Source: an uncultured Clostridia bacterium
GTDB taxonomy: Bacteria > Bacillota > Clostridia > Oscillospirales > Acutalibacteraceae
NCBI GenBank assembly: GCA_944384995.1
Contig: CALWVN010000001.1
Span: 1-64,000, forward strand
DNA: 64,000 bases
Direction of reading: 5' to 3'
The notes under the pieces are model-generated. The model was not told where the DNA came from. It ran no database searches and was given only the letters and a program-made list of their open reading frames with translations. Positions 24,394 to 33,459 of the stretch are shown in pieces. How positions within the stretch are numbered: position 1 is the first letter of the stretch; every line of letters begins with the position of its first letter. Position numbers and translations under genes: made by a program.

Positions 24394-26220
24394 CTACCCA
24401 AGCAGGATATTGTTATTATAAAAATTGCTGCGTTGTCGAAGGATCTCGTTGACTTCAGCCGTGCCGTCTTCTTCAAAGCGCGTAGGGGTGCCGGAAAACA
24501 GGTCTGTGCCAAGTCCGAGTCGATCCCCCTCGATTTCCACGCCGATGGAAGAAAGCAGCGTCGGGAACATATCAAAATTCGCCCATTGCCGATTGTGAAG
24601 CCGTTCTTCAGGAATATCGCGCACATTGGGGGCGGGATTTAAAATCAAATTGAAGGTCGTTCGCCGAAAATTCGGATCCAAATCCTTAAAAAAGTTTTGG
24701 TCCATACTTAAATGGTCGCCGATCAGTACGATCGTCGTATTCTCATAAAACGGCTGCTGCTGGATCCAGCGGACGAATTGCTCGGTTTGATAGGAGCTGT
24801 AAGCGATCACATTTGCATATTGGCTTTCATACGGGGTAGGAGCGTCGGGCTCTAAATAGCCATCCGGGAAATGCGTATTCGCCGTTTCCATGACAAAGTG
24901 GAACGGTTTGCCCGTCTCGGAAAGCGCGGTCAGTTCCTCCTTTGCAAATTCAAACAGCTTGGAGTCCTCATATCCCCACCAGACATAGTAGTCCTCGGGA
25001 ATCTTGCCAAGCTCTTTCATTTTGTTATAATCCAGAATTTCAAAATTGCCGTGCGAAGCGAAATAATAACTCAGCCCGCCGAAATTTGCATCCGCGCCGA
25101 ACATGACCGTCTGCTCGTAGCCCTGCTCCTGTAAAATGTCTCCGATGGCGACCGCACCCGGCAGGAAGTTGTTCGGCGAGCCGTAGGAGTTGCCGTCTAC
25201 AGGGACTTTCATCGGCAGCCCCGTGCCCATATTGACCATGGAAGCGACCGACCAGTGCCCGCCTGTTGTCCAAGGCGGACCCCCGAAGCCTTCGGCGCGG
25301 TCAGAAAAGCTGTAGCCTTCTTTTGCCAATTCCGAAAGCTCCGGCATCAGGTTTTCGTCCATCAGACCGCCGAGCTCTTTGGAGAAATATGTGTTTTCTA
25401 CGGATTCGAGATAAATATGGATCAGATTGCGCTTTTGTTCCGGAAAGGTCATCTGCACTTCGCGCGGATCGGCAAAATGCTCTTCGATGTAAGGGGATTC
25501 ATCCATGTAGGCCGTGTATAAATCTCCCAGCTGCAATTCCCGAACGCCGAACGCAATACCACCGCCGAGAACTGCCAGAGCAAGCAACAGACTTACGATT
25601 TTGCGTGCGAGTGCGGGGAACAGAACCGTGGTTTTGTTTTCCGTCCTATGATAGAGTAAGATGCGATCGGAAAAGGCAAATAAACAGAACACCGCCGTTA
25701 AGAAGACCGTCTGGAACACCGGCCCGAAAAACAAGGTGTTCATCACATCTGAGGCGGTCCCCTCCACGGGGGAAATCAAGTTGATAAGCATCTGATCGGG
25801 GGTCAGTTCACCAAACGTGTTCTGGCTCCAAATCGTCCCCGTGAACGCTGCCGTGCCGAGCGCAAACAGGAATACACATACAATGCGAAGCACCCATGTG
25901 CGCGCGCGGCGTTTGGGCGCAGCGCTTGTGTAGCTGAGCACGCCGTCCGCAACGCCCTTGCAAAAGAGCAGGAGGATGCCCGTACCGAGCGCAAGCGCAA
26001 AGTATTTCAGCGGGTACCACGGTCCGTGCAGCCCCGGGAGGAAGACATTTTCAATACGCAGAACGAATTGCGCGAGAAACAGTGCAGTGAGATTGGAGAC
26101 GATCATGTCGCGAAACAGCGCGTGTATCACCGAGCCGGCGGTTCTTTTTTTCAGCAGCAGCCCTGTGTCGGCAGCAAAGACGAGCAGTCCGGCGGCGGCA
26201 GCTGCAAGCAGCATCCACAT
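24394..26220 (-). CDS. LtaS/MdoB-family sulfatase-fold phosphoglycerol transferase
   Basis: 608 residues: about five N-terminal membrane spans (to about residue 240), then an extracellular alkaline-phosphatase/sulfatase-fold domain. Family features are LIHIYLESVEN, the nucleophile segment GPPWTTGGHWSVASM (its Thr would carry the phosphoglycerol, as in MdoB and LtaS), MFGADANFGGL, and metal-site residues in VMETANTHFP and VLIGDHLSM. These enzymes move glycerol phosphate from phosphatidylglycerol to lipoteichoic acid or periplasmic-type glycans. The WTTGG context is nearer MdoB-like members than classical LtaS, so the acceptor is uncertain. The start is supported by GAGGG 8 bases upstream. Confidence 0.82.
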   Translation of the reverse strand: MWMLLAAAAAGLLVFAADTGLLLKKRTAGSVIHALFRDMIVSNLTALFLAQFVLRIENVFLPGLHGPWYPLKYFALALGTGILLLFCKGVADGVLSYTSAAPKRRARTWVLRIVCVFLFALGTAAFTGTIWSQNTFGELTPDQMLINLISPVEGTASDVMNTLFFGPVFQTVFLTAVFCLFAFSDRILLYHRTENKTTVLFPALARKIVSLLLALAVLGGGIAFGVRELQLGDLYTAYMDESPYIEEHFADPREVQMTFPEQKRNLIHIYLESVENTYFSKELGGLMDENLMPELSELAKEGYSFSDRAEGFGGPPWTTGGHWSVASMVNMGTGLPMKVPVDGNSYGSPNNFLPGAVAIGDILQEQGYEQTVMFGADANFGGLSYYFASHGNFEILDYNKMKELGKIPEDYYVWWGYEDSKLFEFAKEELTALSETGKPFHFVMETANTHFPDGYLEPDAPTPYESQYANVIAYSSYQTEQFVRWIQQQPFYENTTIVLIGDHLSMDQNFFKDLDPNFRRTTFNLILNPAPNVRDIPEERLHNRQWANFDMFPTLLSSIGVEIEGDRLGLGTDLFSGTPTRFEEDGTAEVNEILRQRSNFYNNNILLG

Positions 26221-26346
26221 ATAAAACCCTCATTTCTCCTGAAGTGTCCGATAACCATTGGCAACCCGTGTAGTGCATCTCTAAAGCCCTGCTTTTTGAT
26301 AGTGGGAAGTTGCCTCGCCGTTGCACAGCGGTTATTGGTATTTAGT

Positions 26347-26375
26347 AGTGTATCACATTTTCCCGGCTTTGACAA
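26347..26375 (-). promoter_or_regulatory. Promoter of the LtaS/MdoB-like gene
   Basis: On the minus strand: TTGTCA (26375-26370), 17-bp spacer, TACACT (26352-26347). Confidence 0.7.
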
Positions 26376-26463
26376 TATCTGCCGATAAGGTTCGCTGCCT
26401 ACAAATTCTAAATTCTGAATCTGAGGAATTTCCGAATTTATCCCAAAAAAGCCGCCAAAACCC

Positions 26464-26492
26464 TTGCGGCGCCGCTAAAAAAATGGTAAACT
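26464..26492 (+). promoter_or_regulatory. Promoter of the arabinofuranosidase gene
   Basis: TTGCGG (26464-26469), 17-bp spacer, TAAACT (26487-26492). GGAGG ahead of the start is the ribosome site. Confidence 0.55.
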
Positions 26493-26542
26493 AAAACATA
26501 CGATTCAAAAGGCTTCATACATATAGACAGGAGGGATCTCTC

Positions 26543-28900
26543 ATGTTCAAAAGAATCCTCGCACTACTGCTCTGCGTACTGCTTTTGGGGCTTCCCGCCG
26601 CAACAACGGCATCTGCCGAGGGCGCACCGTTTACGGTGGAGATCTCTGCGGACGATCTGTCGCATGAAATCAGCGACACGATGTATGGCATTTTTATCGA
26701 GGATATCAACAACGGCGTGGAGGGCGGTCTGAACGCCAATTTGGTGCGCAACAATTCTTTCGAATATCTGCATAACGGCGAAACGCTTTCGGGATGGGAA
26801 TTTGACGGCGAATATACGCGTGCGACCGAGGGCAATATCCACGAGAACAATCCGTTTTATATCGTTCTGCCCGCCGAAGGTGCGCGCACGGTCAAAAATT
26901 ACGGGTTCTGCGAATATTACGACTATAAGACCTATGACGTGAATGAAGACAGCATCTCGTCCGGCGACATGGGCATTAAGGCAGGGGAGAAATACGCCTT
27001 TTCCGCGTGGTTCAAAAATACGCAGACCACGATGACTGTATACCTTGAAAACAAACGCGGGGAAAAATTGACCGATACGCTGAAGGTTACGTTGGATGCG
27101 GGCGATGCTTGGCAGAAGTTTTCCGTGGATCTTTCTGCGGCCAAGACCGATGACGGCATTCTCGTTATGGAATTTGAAGAGGGCAGCGCCGTTACGCTGG
27201 ATTTTGTGTGCCTGTATCCCGAAAACAGCTACGGCTACGGCGTCGACACTTGGAAATACACCGCCCTGCGACAGGATCTCTATGACGCGCTTGCAGACCT
27301 CCACCCGTCGTTCATCCGTTTCCCGGGCGGCTGCGTGGCGGAAGGGGACAGCCTCGAAAACCTTTTTAATTGGAAAGACACCATCGGCGCGCCCGAAACG
27401 CGCAAGCAGAATTATAACATCTGGCAAAACGATGTGATCGATTATAACAACAGCTATATGGTCGGTTATCATGAATATTTCCAGCTCTGCAGCGACCTCG
27501 GCGCAGAGCCCGTGCCGATCCTCAATGTCGGGCTGATCTGCCAGGCGCGCTGCGGCTACGACGACCACGTGCTGGCGCTTGAGAAAAACGAAATGACCGA
27601 CGAAGAATGGGAAACCTATTTAACGGAAGTGCGCGAACTCGACCCGGAAGACATCGAAGCGCGTGAGGAATTTACCGCCTATATTGAGGGTTTGGGTATG
27701 GACACCCGCGAGGACTTTGAGGCGTATCTCGACACCATTGCGCTTCGTCCAGGCACAGCCGAATGGGACGCGTATGTGCAGGATATCCTTGACCTGATCG
27801 AATACGCCAACGGCGACACGACCACCGAATGGGGCGCGCTGCGCGCGCAGAACGGGCATCCCGCTTCGTTTGGCCTCGAATACATCGGGCTTGGAAACGA
27901 AAATTGGGGCGAGGTGTATTTTCGCAATTTGGAGGCGCTCAAGGCCGAGATCAATGCAGTCTACCCGGAAATTACGATCATTTCCTCTTCGGGACCCGTC
28001 AGCTCCGGAGAACAATTTGACGAATCCTGGGCACAGCTGGAGACTTCGTACAGCGACACGATCGTGGATGAGCACTATTATCAGGAAGATAATTGGTATC
28101 TTGCCAACACCGAACGTTATGACAGCTATGACCGCGACGGCGCGAAGGTGTTCCTCGGGGAATATGCGGCGACCTCCAAGGGCGTGGGGACTATCCAAAC
28201 GAAGTCCAACCTGAAAGCCGCCATGTCTGAAGCCGCATATATGACAGGGCTTGAGCGTAACGGCGACGTGGTGGTTATGGCGTCTTATGCACCGATCTTT
28301 GCAAAGATCAATGCGCAGGAATGGACGATCAATATGATCTGGTTCGATTCGCATGATACGGTGCTCACACCGAGCTATTACACCCAAATGCTGTTTATGA
28401 ACAACACAGGCAGCCGCTATGTGGATACCGAACTCCCCGAGGGGACGGACGGCATGTATCAATCGGTCACCGTAGATGAGGAGAATGAGATCCTCTATAT
28501 CAAGCTGGTCAACACGACCGGAGAATCGCGCGAGGTTACCTATAATCCCCAGGGCTTCGGTGTGGTGCGGTATTCCGATATGCTGTCGCTTTCCGACCGT
28601 TCGTCTGCGGCGTGCAATGAGGTCGGCAAGACCTGTATCGTCCCCAAAACGGTGAAAACGACCGGGGACGAAGGCGTCACTGTAAGGGTGGACGGATATT
28701 CGGTCAATGTCATCCGCATCACCTACGGCGAGAATCGCACGCAGAAAGGGCTGTACGATCTGCCGCGTATGCCGGAGACCCGTCGCTTCTATACGGGGCT
28801 TGAGACTGCGCTGATCTGGGGCGTGCCGACCGTTGCGGTAGTGATCACTGTCGGCACGATCGCCGTTGTGCGGCTGGTGCGCAAAAAACGAAATAAATAA
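26543..28900 (+). CDS. Membrane-anchored GH51 alpha-L-arabinofuranosidase with binding module
   Basis: 785 residues. A signal peptide (FKRILALLLCVLLLGLPAATTASA) is followed by the GH51 entry segment MYGIFIEDINNGVEGGLNANLVRN. A CBM4/9-like jelly-roll lies at about residues 90-230 (GEKYAFSAWFKN ... WQKFSVDL). The TIM barrel has the acid/base Glu in GNENWG (about residue 453) and nucleophile Glu in FLGEYAAT (about 540). A C-terminal span (IWGVPTVAVVITVGTIAVV) with RLVRKKRNK anchors it to the membrane. It should remove arabinofuranose from arabinan or arabinoxylan at the cell surface. The same anchoring style is used by the beta-helix protein at 18048. Confidence 0.9.
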   Translation: MFKRILALLLCVLLLGLPAATTASAEGAPFTVEISADDLSHEISDTMYGIFIEDINNGVEGGLNANLVRNNSFEYLHNGETLSGWEFDGEYTRATEGNIHENNPFYIVLPAEGARTVKNYGFCEYYDYKTYDVNEDSISSGDMGIKAGEKYAFSAWFKNTQTTMTVYLENKRGEKLTDTLKVTLDAGDAWQKFSVDLSAAKTDDGILVMEFEEGSAVTLDFVCLYPENSYGYGVDTWKYTALRQDLYDALADLHPSFIRFPGGCVAEGDSLENLFNWKDTIGAPETRKQNYNIWQNDVIDYNNSYMVGYHEYFQLCSDLGAEPVPILNVGLICQARCGYDDHVLALEKNEMTDEEWETYLTEVRELDPEDIEAREEFTAYIEGLGMDTREDFEAYLDTIALRPGTAEWDAYVQDILDLIEYANGDTTTEWGALRAQNGHPASFGLEYIGLGNENWGEVYFRNLEALKAEINAVYPEITIISSSGPVSSGEQFDESWAQLETSYSDTIVDEHYYQEDNWYLANTERYDSYDRDGAKVFLGEYAATSKGVGTIQTKSNLKAAMSEAAYMTGLERNGDVVVMASYAPIFAKINAQEWTINMIWFDSHDTVLTPSYYTQMLFMNNTGSRYVDTELPEGTDGMYQSVTVDEENEILYIKLVNTTGESREVTYNPQGFGVVRYSDMLSLSDRSSAACNEVGKTCIVPKTVKTTGDEGVTVRVDGYSVNVIRITYGENRTQKGLYDLPRMPETRRFYTGLETALIWGVPTVAVVITVGTIAVVRLVRKKRNK

Positions 28901-28922
28901 ACGGCAGCGCCAAACCGAACGG

Positions 28923-29200
28923 TAAGCTGCCGAGAATCGAACACAATATGGTTTTCAGCGGATGCTTCCCGCGCGGGCTGCGCGAAAGGGCTTGAAATAC
29001 GGCAAGATCCTTACGCTTTTGTGCCTTGCCCGCACAAAAATCCTCACGCTGAAAACTGCTGCGCACCGAAAACGATGTCGGCGGGGATGGGATTTTCGTT
29101 TTGAGCACGCAGGCAGGCTGCCGCCTGCCAAGGGTGAAAAAGGGAAAGACCGCCGTGCCGGCGCGTTTTCGGCATATCGGGTTCGACGCTCGGCAGCTTA
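28923..29200. mobile_element. MITE-like element with terminal inverted repeats
   Basis: 278 bases bounded by imperfect 28-bp inverted repeats. The left end starts TAAGCTGCCGAGAATCGAAC, and the right end read inward is TAAGCTGCCGAGCGTCGAAC; both continue to ATATG, with 24 of 28 positions matching. No transposase is inside. Internal hairpins include TTTTGTGC/GCACAAAA. Its left 60 bases recur exactly, inverted, at 20213-20272. No clean target duplication is visible (flanks AACGG and GACGG). Confidence 0.6.
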
Positions 29201-29202
29201 GA

Positions 29203-29241
29203 CGGCACAGCCTGACTGTATGTTAGGCTGTGCCGCTGTTT
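29203..29241 (+). terminator. Terminator-like hairpin upstream of the symporter
   Basis: A perfect 11-bp stem CGGCACAGCCT/AGGCTGTGCCG (29203-29213 with 29225-29235), then CTGTTTTG. It could end GH51 transcripts or act in the symporter leader. Confidence 0.55.
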
Positions 29242-29273
29242 TGTGCGCTGCAAAAAAGTCATCGGAGGAGAAC

Positions 29274-30722
29274 ATGGAAAATCTGATCCAACTCATTGAA
29301 CGCGCCAATGCGGCGGTCAACAATGTGGTGTGGGGTATCCCGATGCTGGTGCTTTTGCTCGCGACGGGTGTGTATTTGACTGTCGGCACGCGCTTTTTTC
29401 AGGTGCGGCGGTTCGGCTACGTCATAAAAAATACGCTCGGTTCGCTGTTCCGCAACAAAAGCACGCGCAAATCCGACGAACACGGTGCAATCTCGCAGTT
29501 CCAGGCGCTGGCTACCGCGCTTGCGGCTACCGTCGGTACAGGCAATATCGTCGGCGTCGTGACCGCCATCGCAGCGGGTGGCCCGGGCGCGGTGTTCTGG
29601 ATGTGGGTATCCGCCTTTTTCGGGATGATGACCAAATACGCCGAGATCGTTTTGGGCATATACTTCCGCCATAAGGATGACAAGGGCGAGTGGGTCGGCG
29701 GCCCGATGTATTATATTGAAAAAGGCCTGCGGCAAAAATGGCTGGCGGTGGCGTTTGCGATCTTCTGCCTGTTCGCCTCGTTCGGCATCGGCTCCATCGC
29801 ACAGGTCAACGGTATCGCGGGCGCCATGACCAATTCTTTCCACATTCCGAATTACATAACCGGCATCGTCGTCTGCGCCTTGACCGCCGTCATTGTCTTT
29901 GGCGGCATGAAGCGCATGGTCGCCGTGACCGAGAAATTCGTGCCGTTTATGGCGATCCTCTATATTGGCGGGGCGCTGGTCGTCATCCTCGCAAATGCCG
30001 ACAACCTCGGTTCTGCATTCCGTTCCATCTTCGAGGGCGCGTTCCAGCTTCGCGCCGTCGGCAGCGGCGCCGCAGGCTATGCGATCGCCCGCGCCATGCG
30101 TTACGGCTTTGCACGCGGCGTGTTCTCCAATGAGGCAGGGCTTGGCTCTTCCGTCATGGTACATAGCTGCTCAGACGCCAAGGAACCCGTGCAGCAGGCG
30201 CTTTGGGGGATATTCGAAGTGTTCTTCGACACCATCATCATCTGCTCGCTGACCGCGCTGACGGTGCTTTGCACGGGCGCATATGCCGTTGAGGGGCTGG
30301 AGGGCATAGATGTCACGATCTACGCCTTTGAAAGCGTGCTGGGGCGTTTTGGCGGCTATCTTGTATCCGTTGGGCTTGTGCTGTTTGCGTTTTCCACGCT
30401 GCTGGGCTGGACGGTTTACGGCGGGCGCGCCGCAGGGTATCTCGGCGGCAGACGCTTTATGCGCGTGTACCAGATTATATTTCTTGGGGCAGTATTTCTC
30501 GGATCGGTCTCATCCGTACAGCTTGTGTGGGATCTTTCTGACACCTTCAACGGGCTTATGGCGCTGCCGAACCTTGTCGGCGTGTTGCTGCTTTCGCCTT
30601 TGGTGTTCCGCATCACTAAAAATTATGTGCGCCGCGTATTCAAGGGCGAGCAGATCTCCCCATTGCTTTCCTACACGCAAATACCCGAACCCGCCGTGCG
30701 AAAAAGCAAAGCAAAAAAATAA
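29274..30722 (+). CDS. Alanine/glycine:cation symporter (AGCS family)
   Basis: 482 residues, about eleven membrane spans. Family signatures are present: TVGTRFFQVRRF, the FQALATALAATVGTGNIVGV segment of the ion/substrate site, GPGAVFWMWVSAFFGMMTKYAE, GGPMYYIEKGL and GVFSNEAGLGSS. It imports alanine or glycine with sodium or protons. The ATG at 29274 is set by GGAGGAG just upstream; the frame is open 18 codons earlier. It is followed by a strong terminator, so it is monocistronic. Confidence 0.95.
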   Translation: MENLIQLIERANAAVNNVVWGIPMLVLLLATGVYLTVGTRFFQVRRFGYVIKNTLGSLFRNKSTRKSDEHGAISQFQALATALAATVGTGNIVGVVTAIAAGGPGAVFWMWVSAFFGMMTKYAEIVLGIYFRHKDDKGEWVGGPMYYIEKGLRQKWLAVAFAIFCLFASFGIGSIAQVNGIAGAMTNSFHIPNYITGIVVCALTAVIVFGGMKRMVAVTEKFVPFMAILYIGGALVVILANADNLGSAFRSIFEGAFQLRAVGSGAAGYAIARAMRYGFARGVFSNEAGLGSSVMVHSCSDAKEPVQQALWGIFEVFFDTIIICSLTALTVLCTGAYAVEGLEGIDVTIYAFESVLGRFGGYLVSVGLVLFAFSTLLGWTVYGGRAAGYLGGRRFMRVYQIIFLGAVFLGSVSSVQLVWDLSDTFNGLMALPNLVGVLLLSPLVFRITKNYVRRVFKGEQISPLLSYTQIPEPAVRKSKAKK

Positions 30723-30731
30723 GGCTTTCCC

Positions 30732-30759
30732 GCCCGCCGCGCGAACGGCGGGCATTTTT
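30732..30759 (+). terminator. Terminator of the AGCS symporter
   Basis: GCCCGCCG, loop CGCGAA, CGGCGGGC, then ATTTTTG. Confidence 0.85.
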
Positions 30760-30802
30760 GCGCCTGTTTTTCAATAGTATTAAAACAGAAGGGGGCGGCA
30801 AG

Positions 30803-30925
30803 ATGGTGATCCGGTTAAAAAAACTGCTTTGTATCGTACTCGGTATTGTTTTGGTGATTTTGGGGCTGTTGTTTTTGTTGTATGCATTCACAAACCCACA
30901 CGCCGCTTCAATGGGGATGTTTTAG
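30803..30925 (+). CDS. 40-residue single-span membrane protein
   Basis: Short frame MVIRLKKLL..., in which a basic N-terminus leads into one long hydrophobic helix (about residues 9-29: LCIVLGIVLVILGLLFLLYA) and a short outside tail ending MGMF. The start is backed by a GGGGG ribosome site 6-10 bases upstream. It could modulate a neighbouring transporter, as small single-span proteins often do, but that is only positional inference. It lies between a terminator and the promoter of the amino acid ABC transporter; no promoter of its own was clear. Confidence 0.5.
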   Translation: MVIRLKKLLCIVLGIVLVILGLLFLLYAFTNPHAASMGMF

Positions 30926-30953
30926 CCGAATTTAAAGTATTTCGGCAGAAAAG

Positions 30954-30982
30954 TTGACAAATCCGATTTTGTGCGGTATTAT
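30954..30982 (+). promoter_or_regulatory. Promoter of the amino acid ABC transporter
   Basis: TTGACA (30954-30959), 17-bp spacer, TATTAT (30977-30982). The -10 box lies inside the palindrome 30973-30990. Confidence 0.8.
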
Positions 30983-30990
30983 AATACCGC
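30973..30990. promoter_or_regulatory. Perfect 18-bp palindrome over the -10 box (operator candidate)
   Basis: GCGGTATTATAATACCGC reads the same on both strands and overlaps the -10 box, the position expected for repressor binding. The regulator is not identifiable from this window. Confidence 0.55.
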
Positions 30991-31026
30991 ATTATCGCTT
31001 TACTAAGCTAAATCGGAGGAAGAAGT

Positions 31027-31815
31027 ATGAAAAAAGTTTTATGCCTGCTTATGGCAGTCGTCCTGATGGTCTGCGGTCTTGCCGCGTGCGGCTCAGGGGG
31101 GGATGCAGACAATACGTCCGACCTTGCTTACATACAGAACAAGGGTACGCTGATTGTCGGCGTTACCGTGTATGAGCCGATGAACTATCAGACTGCGGAC
31201 GGAAAGTGGACGGGCTTTGATACCGAATACGCTGAAGCCGTCGCTGAAAAGCTGGGCGTGGAAGCGCAGTTTATCATCATTGATTGGGACAATAAGTATA
31301 CAGAGCTTGATGCAAGATCGATCGACTGTATCTGGAACGGCATGACCATCACGGAAGAGGGCAGGCTGAACGCCTCCATTACCGATCCTTATGTGGAAAA
31401 TGCGCAGGTCGTCGTCATGGCGAATGACCGGCTTGCCGATTACCCGGATGCTGCGAGCATGCAGGATCTGACCTTCGCCGTTGAAACAGGTTCGGCAGGG
31501 GAAAAGGAAGCAACAAATGCCGGCTTCAAAAACGTTACGGCGGTTGCCGACCAGTCCAGTGCATTGCTGGAGGTCGCCAGCGGTTCTGCGGATGCATGCA
31601 TCATCGACATCACCATGGCGAACGCCATGACGGGTGAGGGCACGAGCTACGCGAACTACGGATATTCCGTAAAGCTGTCCTCCGAGGAATACGGCATCGC
31701 GTTCCGTCAGGATTCCGATATGGTTGCAAAAGTCAACGAGATTACGGACGAGCTTCTCGCCGACGGTACGCTTGACGCGCTTGCCGAAGAATACGGCTTG
31801 ACGCTGATCAAATAA
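31027..31815 (+). CDS. Amino acid ABC transporter substrate-binding lipoprotein
   Basis: 262 residues. The lipoprotein signal ends at the lipobox GLAAC (about residue 21), so it is tethered outside the membrane. It then shows the family-3 solute-binding (SBP_bac_3) pattern: TLIVGVTVYEPMNYQTADGKWTGFDTEYAEAVAEKLG, then DCIWNGMTIT and LTFAVETGSAGE. Such proteins bind polar amino acids or cystine. It is first in a three-gene operon with permease and ATPase. A hairpin after its stop probably stabilises its mRNA over the downstream genes. Confidence 0.94.
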   Translation: MKKVLCLLMAVVLMVCGLAACGSGGDADNTSDLAYIQNKGTLIVGVTVYEPMNYQTADGKWTGFDTEYAEAVAEKLGVEAQFIIIDWDNKYTELDARSIDCIWNGMTITEEGRLNASITDPYVENAQVVVMANDRLADYPDAASMQDLTFAVETGSAGEKEATNAGFKNVTAVADQSSALLEVASGSADACIIDITMANAMTGEGTSYANYGYSVKLSSEEYGIAFRQDSDMVAKVNEITDELLADGTLDALAEEYGLTLIK

Positions 31816-31834
31816 GTTTACAAAATCAAATTGC

Positions 31835-31864
31835 AGTCGGCAGAGGGTCCGCTTTCTGCCGACT
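31835..31864 (+). promoter_or_regulatory. Intercistronic hairpin in the ABC operon
   Basis: A perfect 10-bp stem AGTCGGCAGA/TCTGCCGACT without a T-run, between the binding-protein and permease genes. It is suited to protecting the upstream mRNA or partly terminating, giving more binding protein than membrane parts. Confidence 0.6.
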
Positions 31865-31890
31865 TGCGCTGTCTGTAAGGATTGCTGTTT

Positions 31891-32586
31891 ATGTTTTGGA
31901 CGGTCACGCAAAGCCTGCTGGAGGGCTTTGGAACAACAGTTGAAATTTTCGGGCTGACGCTGCTTTTGGCGCTGCCGTTGGGGCTTTTGCTGAGCTTCGG
32001 CTCCATGTCGCGCTTTCGAGTGCTGAAATGGCTCGTGAAAACCTTCATCTGGATCATTCGCGGTACGCCGCTGATGCTCCAGCTGATCATTATTTATTAC
32101 GGACCCGGGCTTGTAGGCACCTGGGCGCAGGGCTTGGAGCAAAGCAATTTCCTCGTGGATTGGCTTGCCTCTTGGTCCGTATTTGATCGGTTTGTCGCGG
32201 TGATCGTGGCATTTGTCATCAACTATTCCTGCTATTTTTCCGAGATCTACCGCGGCGGCATCGAAAGTATCTCCCGCGGGCAGTATGAGGCGGGGCAGGT
32301 GCTGGGCATGACGCGCACGCAGGTGTTCTTCAAGGTTGTGCTCCTGCAGGTCGTCAAGCGCATCGTGCCGCCCATGAGCAACGAGATCATCACGCTTGTG
32401 AAGGATACGTCGCTTGCGCGTATCATCGCGGTTTATGAGATCATCTGGGCGGGACAGTCGTTCATCAAGTCCGCAGGGCTTTTGTGGCCGCTGTTCTATA
32501 CGGGCGTGTTCTATCTCGCCTTCAACGGCCTTTTGACAGTCCTGTTCGGACGTATCGAAAAGAAACTCAATTATTTCAGAGGGTAA
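31891..32586 (+). CDS. Amino acid ABC transporter permease
   Basis: 231 residues, about five spans, in the HisM/GlnP family. Family features are the FGTTVEIFGLTLLLALPLGL opening, RGTPLMLQL and the EAA loop (EAGQVLGMTRTQVFFKVVLLQ) that docks the ATPase. The ATG at 31891 is chosen over the TTG at 31882 because AAGGA lies 9 bases before it. The ATPase gene starts 3 bases after the stop. Confidence 0.93.
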   Translation: MFWTVTQSLLEGFGTTVEIFGLTLLLALPLGLLLSFGSMSRFRVLKWLVKTFIWIIRGTPLMLQLIIIYYGPGLVGTWAQGLEQSNFLVDWLASWSVFDRFVAVIVAFVINYSCYFSEIYRGGIESISRGQYEAGQVLGMTRTQVFFKVVLLQVVKRIVPPMSNEIITLVKDTSLARIIAVYEIIWAGQSFIKSAGLLWPLFYTGVFYLAFNGLLTVLFGRIEKKLNYFRG

Positions 32587-32589
32587 GCT

Positions 32590-33387
32590 ATGGCGATTTT
32601 GGAAGTCAACAACATCTGCAAGCGGTTTCAGGATAACGAAGTGCTTAAGGGTATCAGCTTTTCTCTTGAAGAGGGGCAGGTGCTCTCGATTATCGGCTCG
32701 TCGGGCAGCGGCAAAACTACGCTGCTGCGCTGTATTACGGGCTTGGAGACCGCCGACAGCGGCAGTATTTGTGTCGGCGGGCGCATGACCTTTGACAGTG
32801 AACGCCGTGAAAAGCTGTCCAAAGCAGAGAAACGCGAAAACCAGCTTTGCACGGGGCTTGTGTTCCAGTCCTTCAACCTGTTCCCGCAGTATACGGTGCT
32901 GCGCAACGTGACGCTTGCAAAAGAACTGTTGGTCAAAGAGACGTGCCGCGCGGAAAAATGCGATAAAAAAGAGAAAAAAGCGCGGCTTGCCGCCATCGAG
33001 GACGAGGCAAAGCGTGTGATCGAAAGCGTCGGGCTGTCCGACAAGCTTGAAAGCTACCCCTGTGAACTTTCGGGCGGGCAGCAGCAGCGCGTAGCGATTG
33101 CGCGTGCACTCATGCTCTCCCCGAAGGTGCTGTGTTTTGACGAGCCGACCTCAGCGCTCGACCCCGAAATCACGGGCGAGGTGCTTGCCGTCATCCGCAA
33201 GCTCGCCGAAGAGGGCCGCACGATGCTTATCGTGACGCATGAGATGGGTTTTGCGCGCGAGGTGTCCAACGAAGTGATCTTCATGCACGACGGTGTGATC
33301 GGGGAGCAGGGCTCGCCCGAAGAGATCTTTGACCGTCCGCAAAGCACGCGGCTGAAGGAATTTTTAAGCGCGGCGTTGCACGCGTGA
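32590..33387 (+). CDS. Amino acid ABC transporter ATP-binding protein
   Basis: 265 residues. Walker A is GSSGSGKTT, the signature LSGGQQQR, Walker [13 protein letters not shown], and the switch His is in [12 protein letters not shown]. It belongs to the GlnQ/HisP group. It has a roughly 15-residue lysine/glutamate-rich insertion ([20 protein letters not shown]) between the Q-loop region and the signature that most relatives lack. It completes the transporter encoded from 31027. Confidence 0.95.
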   Translation: MAILEVNNICKRFQDNEVLKGISFSLEEGQVLSIIGSSGSGKTTLLRCITGLETADSGSICVGGRMTFDSERREKLSKAEKRENQLCTGLVFQSFNLFPQYTVLRNVTLAKELLVKETCRAEKCDKKEKKARLAAIEDEAKRVIESVGLSDKLESYPCELSGGQQQRVAIARALMLSPKVLCFDEPTSALDPEITGEVLAVIRKLAEEGRTMLIVTHEMGFAREVSNEVIFMHDGVIGEQGSPEEIFDRPQSTRLKEFLSAALHA

Positions 33388-33402
33388 CGTTCCTTGCAAA
33401 TC

Positions 33403-33438
33403 AAAAAGGGCGTGTCTTTCTTAGGACACGCCCTTTTT
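33403..33438. terminator. Bidirectional terminator, ABC operon and ackA
   Basis: A perfect 14-bp stem AAAAAGGGCGTGTC/GACACGCCCTTTTT with T-runs on both strands. Confidence 0.9.
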
Positions 33439-33459
33439 ATGTTGGAAGTATAAAACAGA

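Larger units (their letters stand above)
26221..26542. other. Divergent intergenic region, promoters only
   Basis: This 322-base gap holds a minus-strand promoter for the LtaS/MdoB-like gene, a plus-strand promoter for the arabinofuranosidase, and an approximately 120-base minus-strand leader in which GGCAAC and GTTGCC can pair. No gene or repeat was seen. Confidence 0.6.
28901..29273. other. Gene-free stretch filled by a miniature inverted-repeat element
   Basis: This 373-base gap between the GH51 gene and the symporter contains the element at 28923-29200 and a terminator-like hairpin at 29203-29235. No reading frame with convincing protein features is present. Confidence 0.7.
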
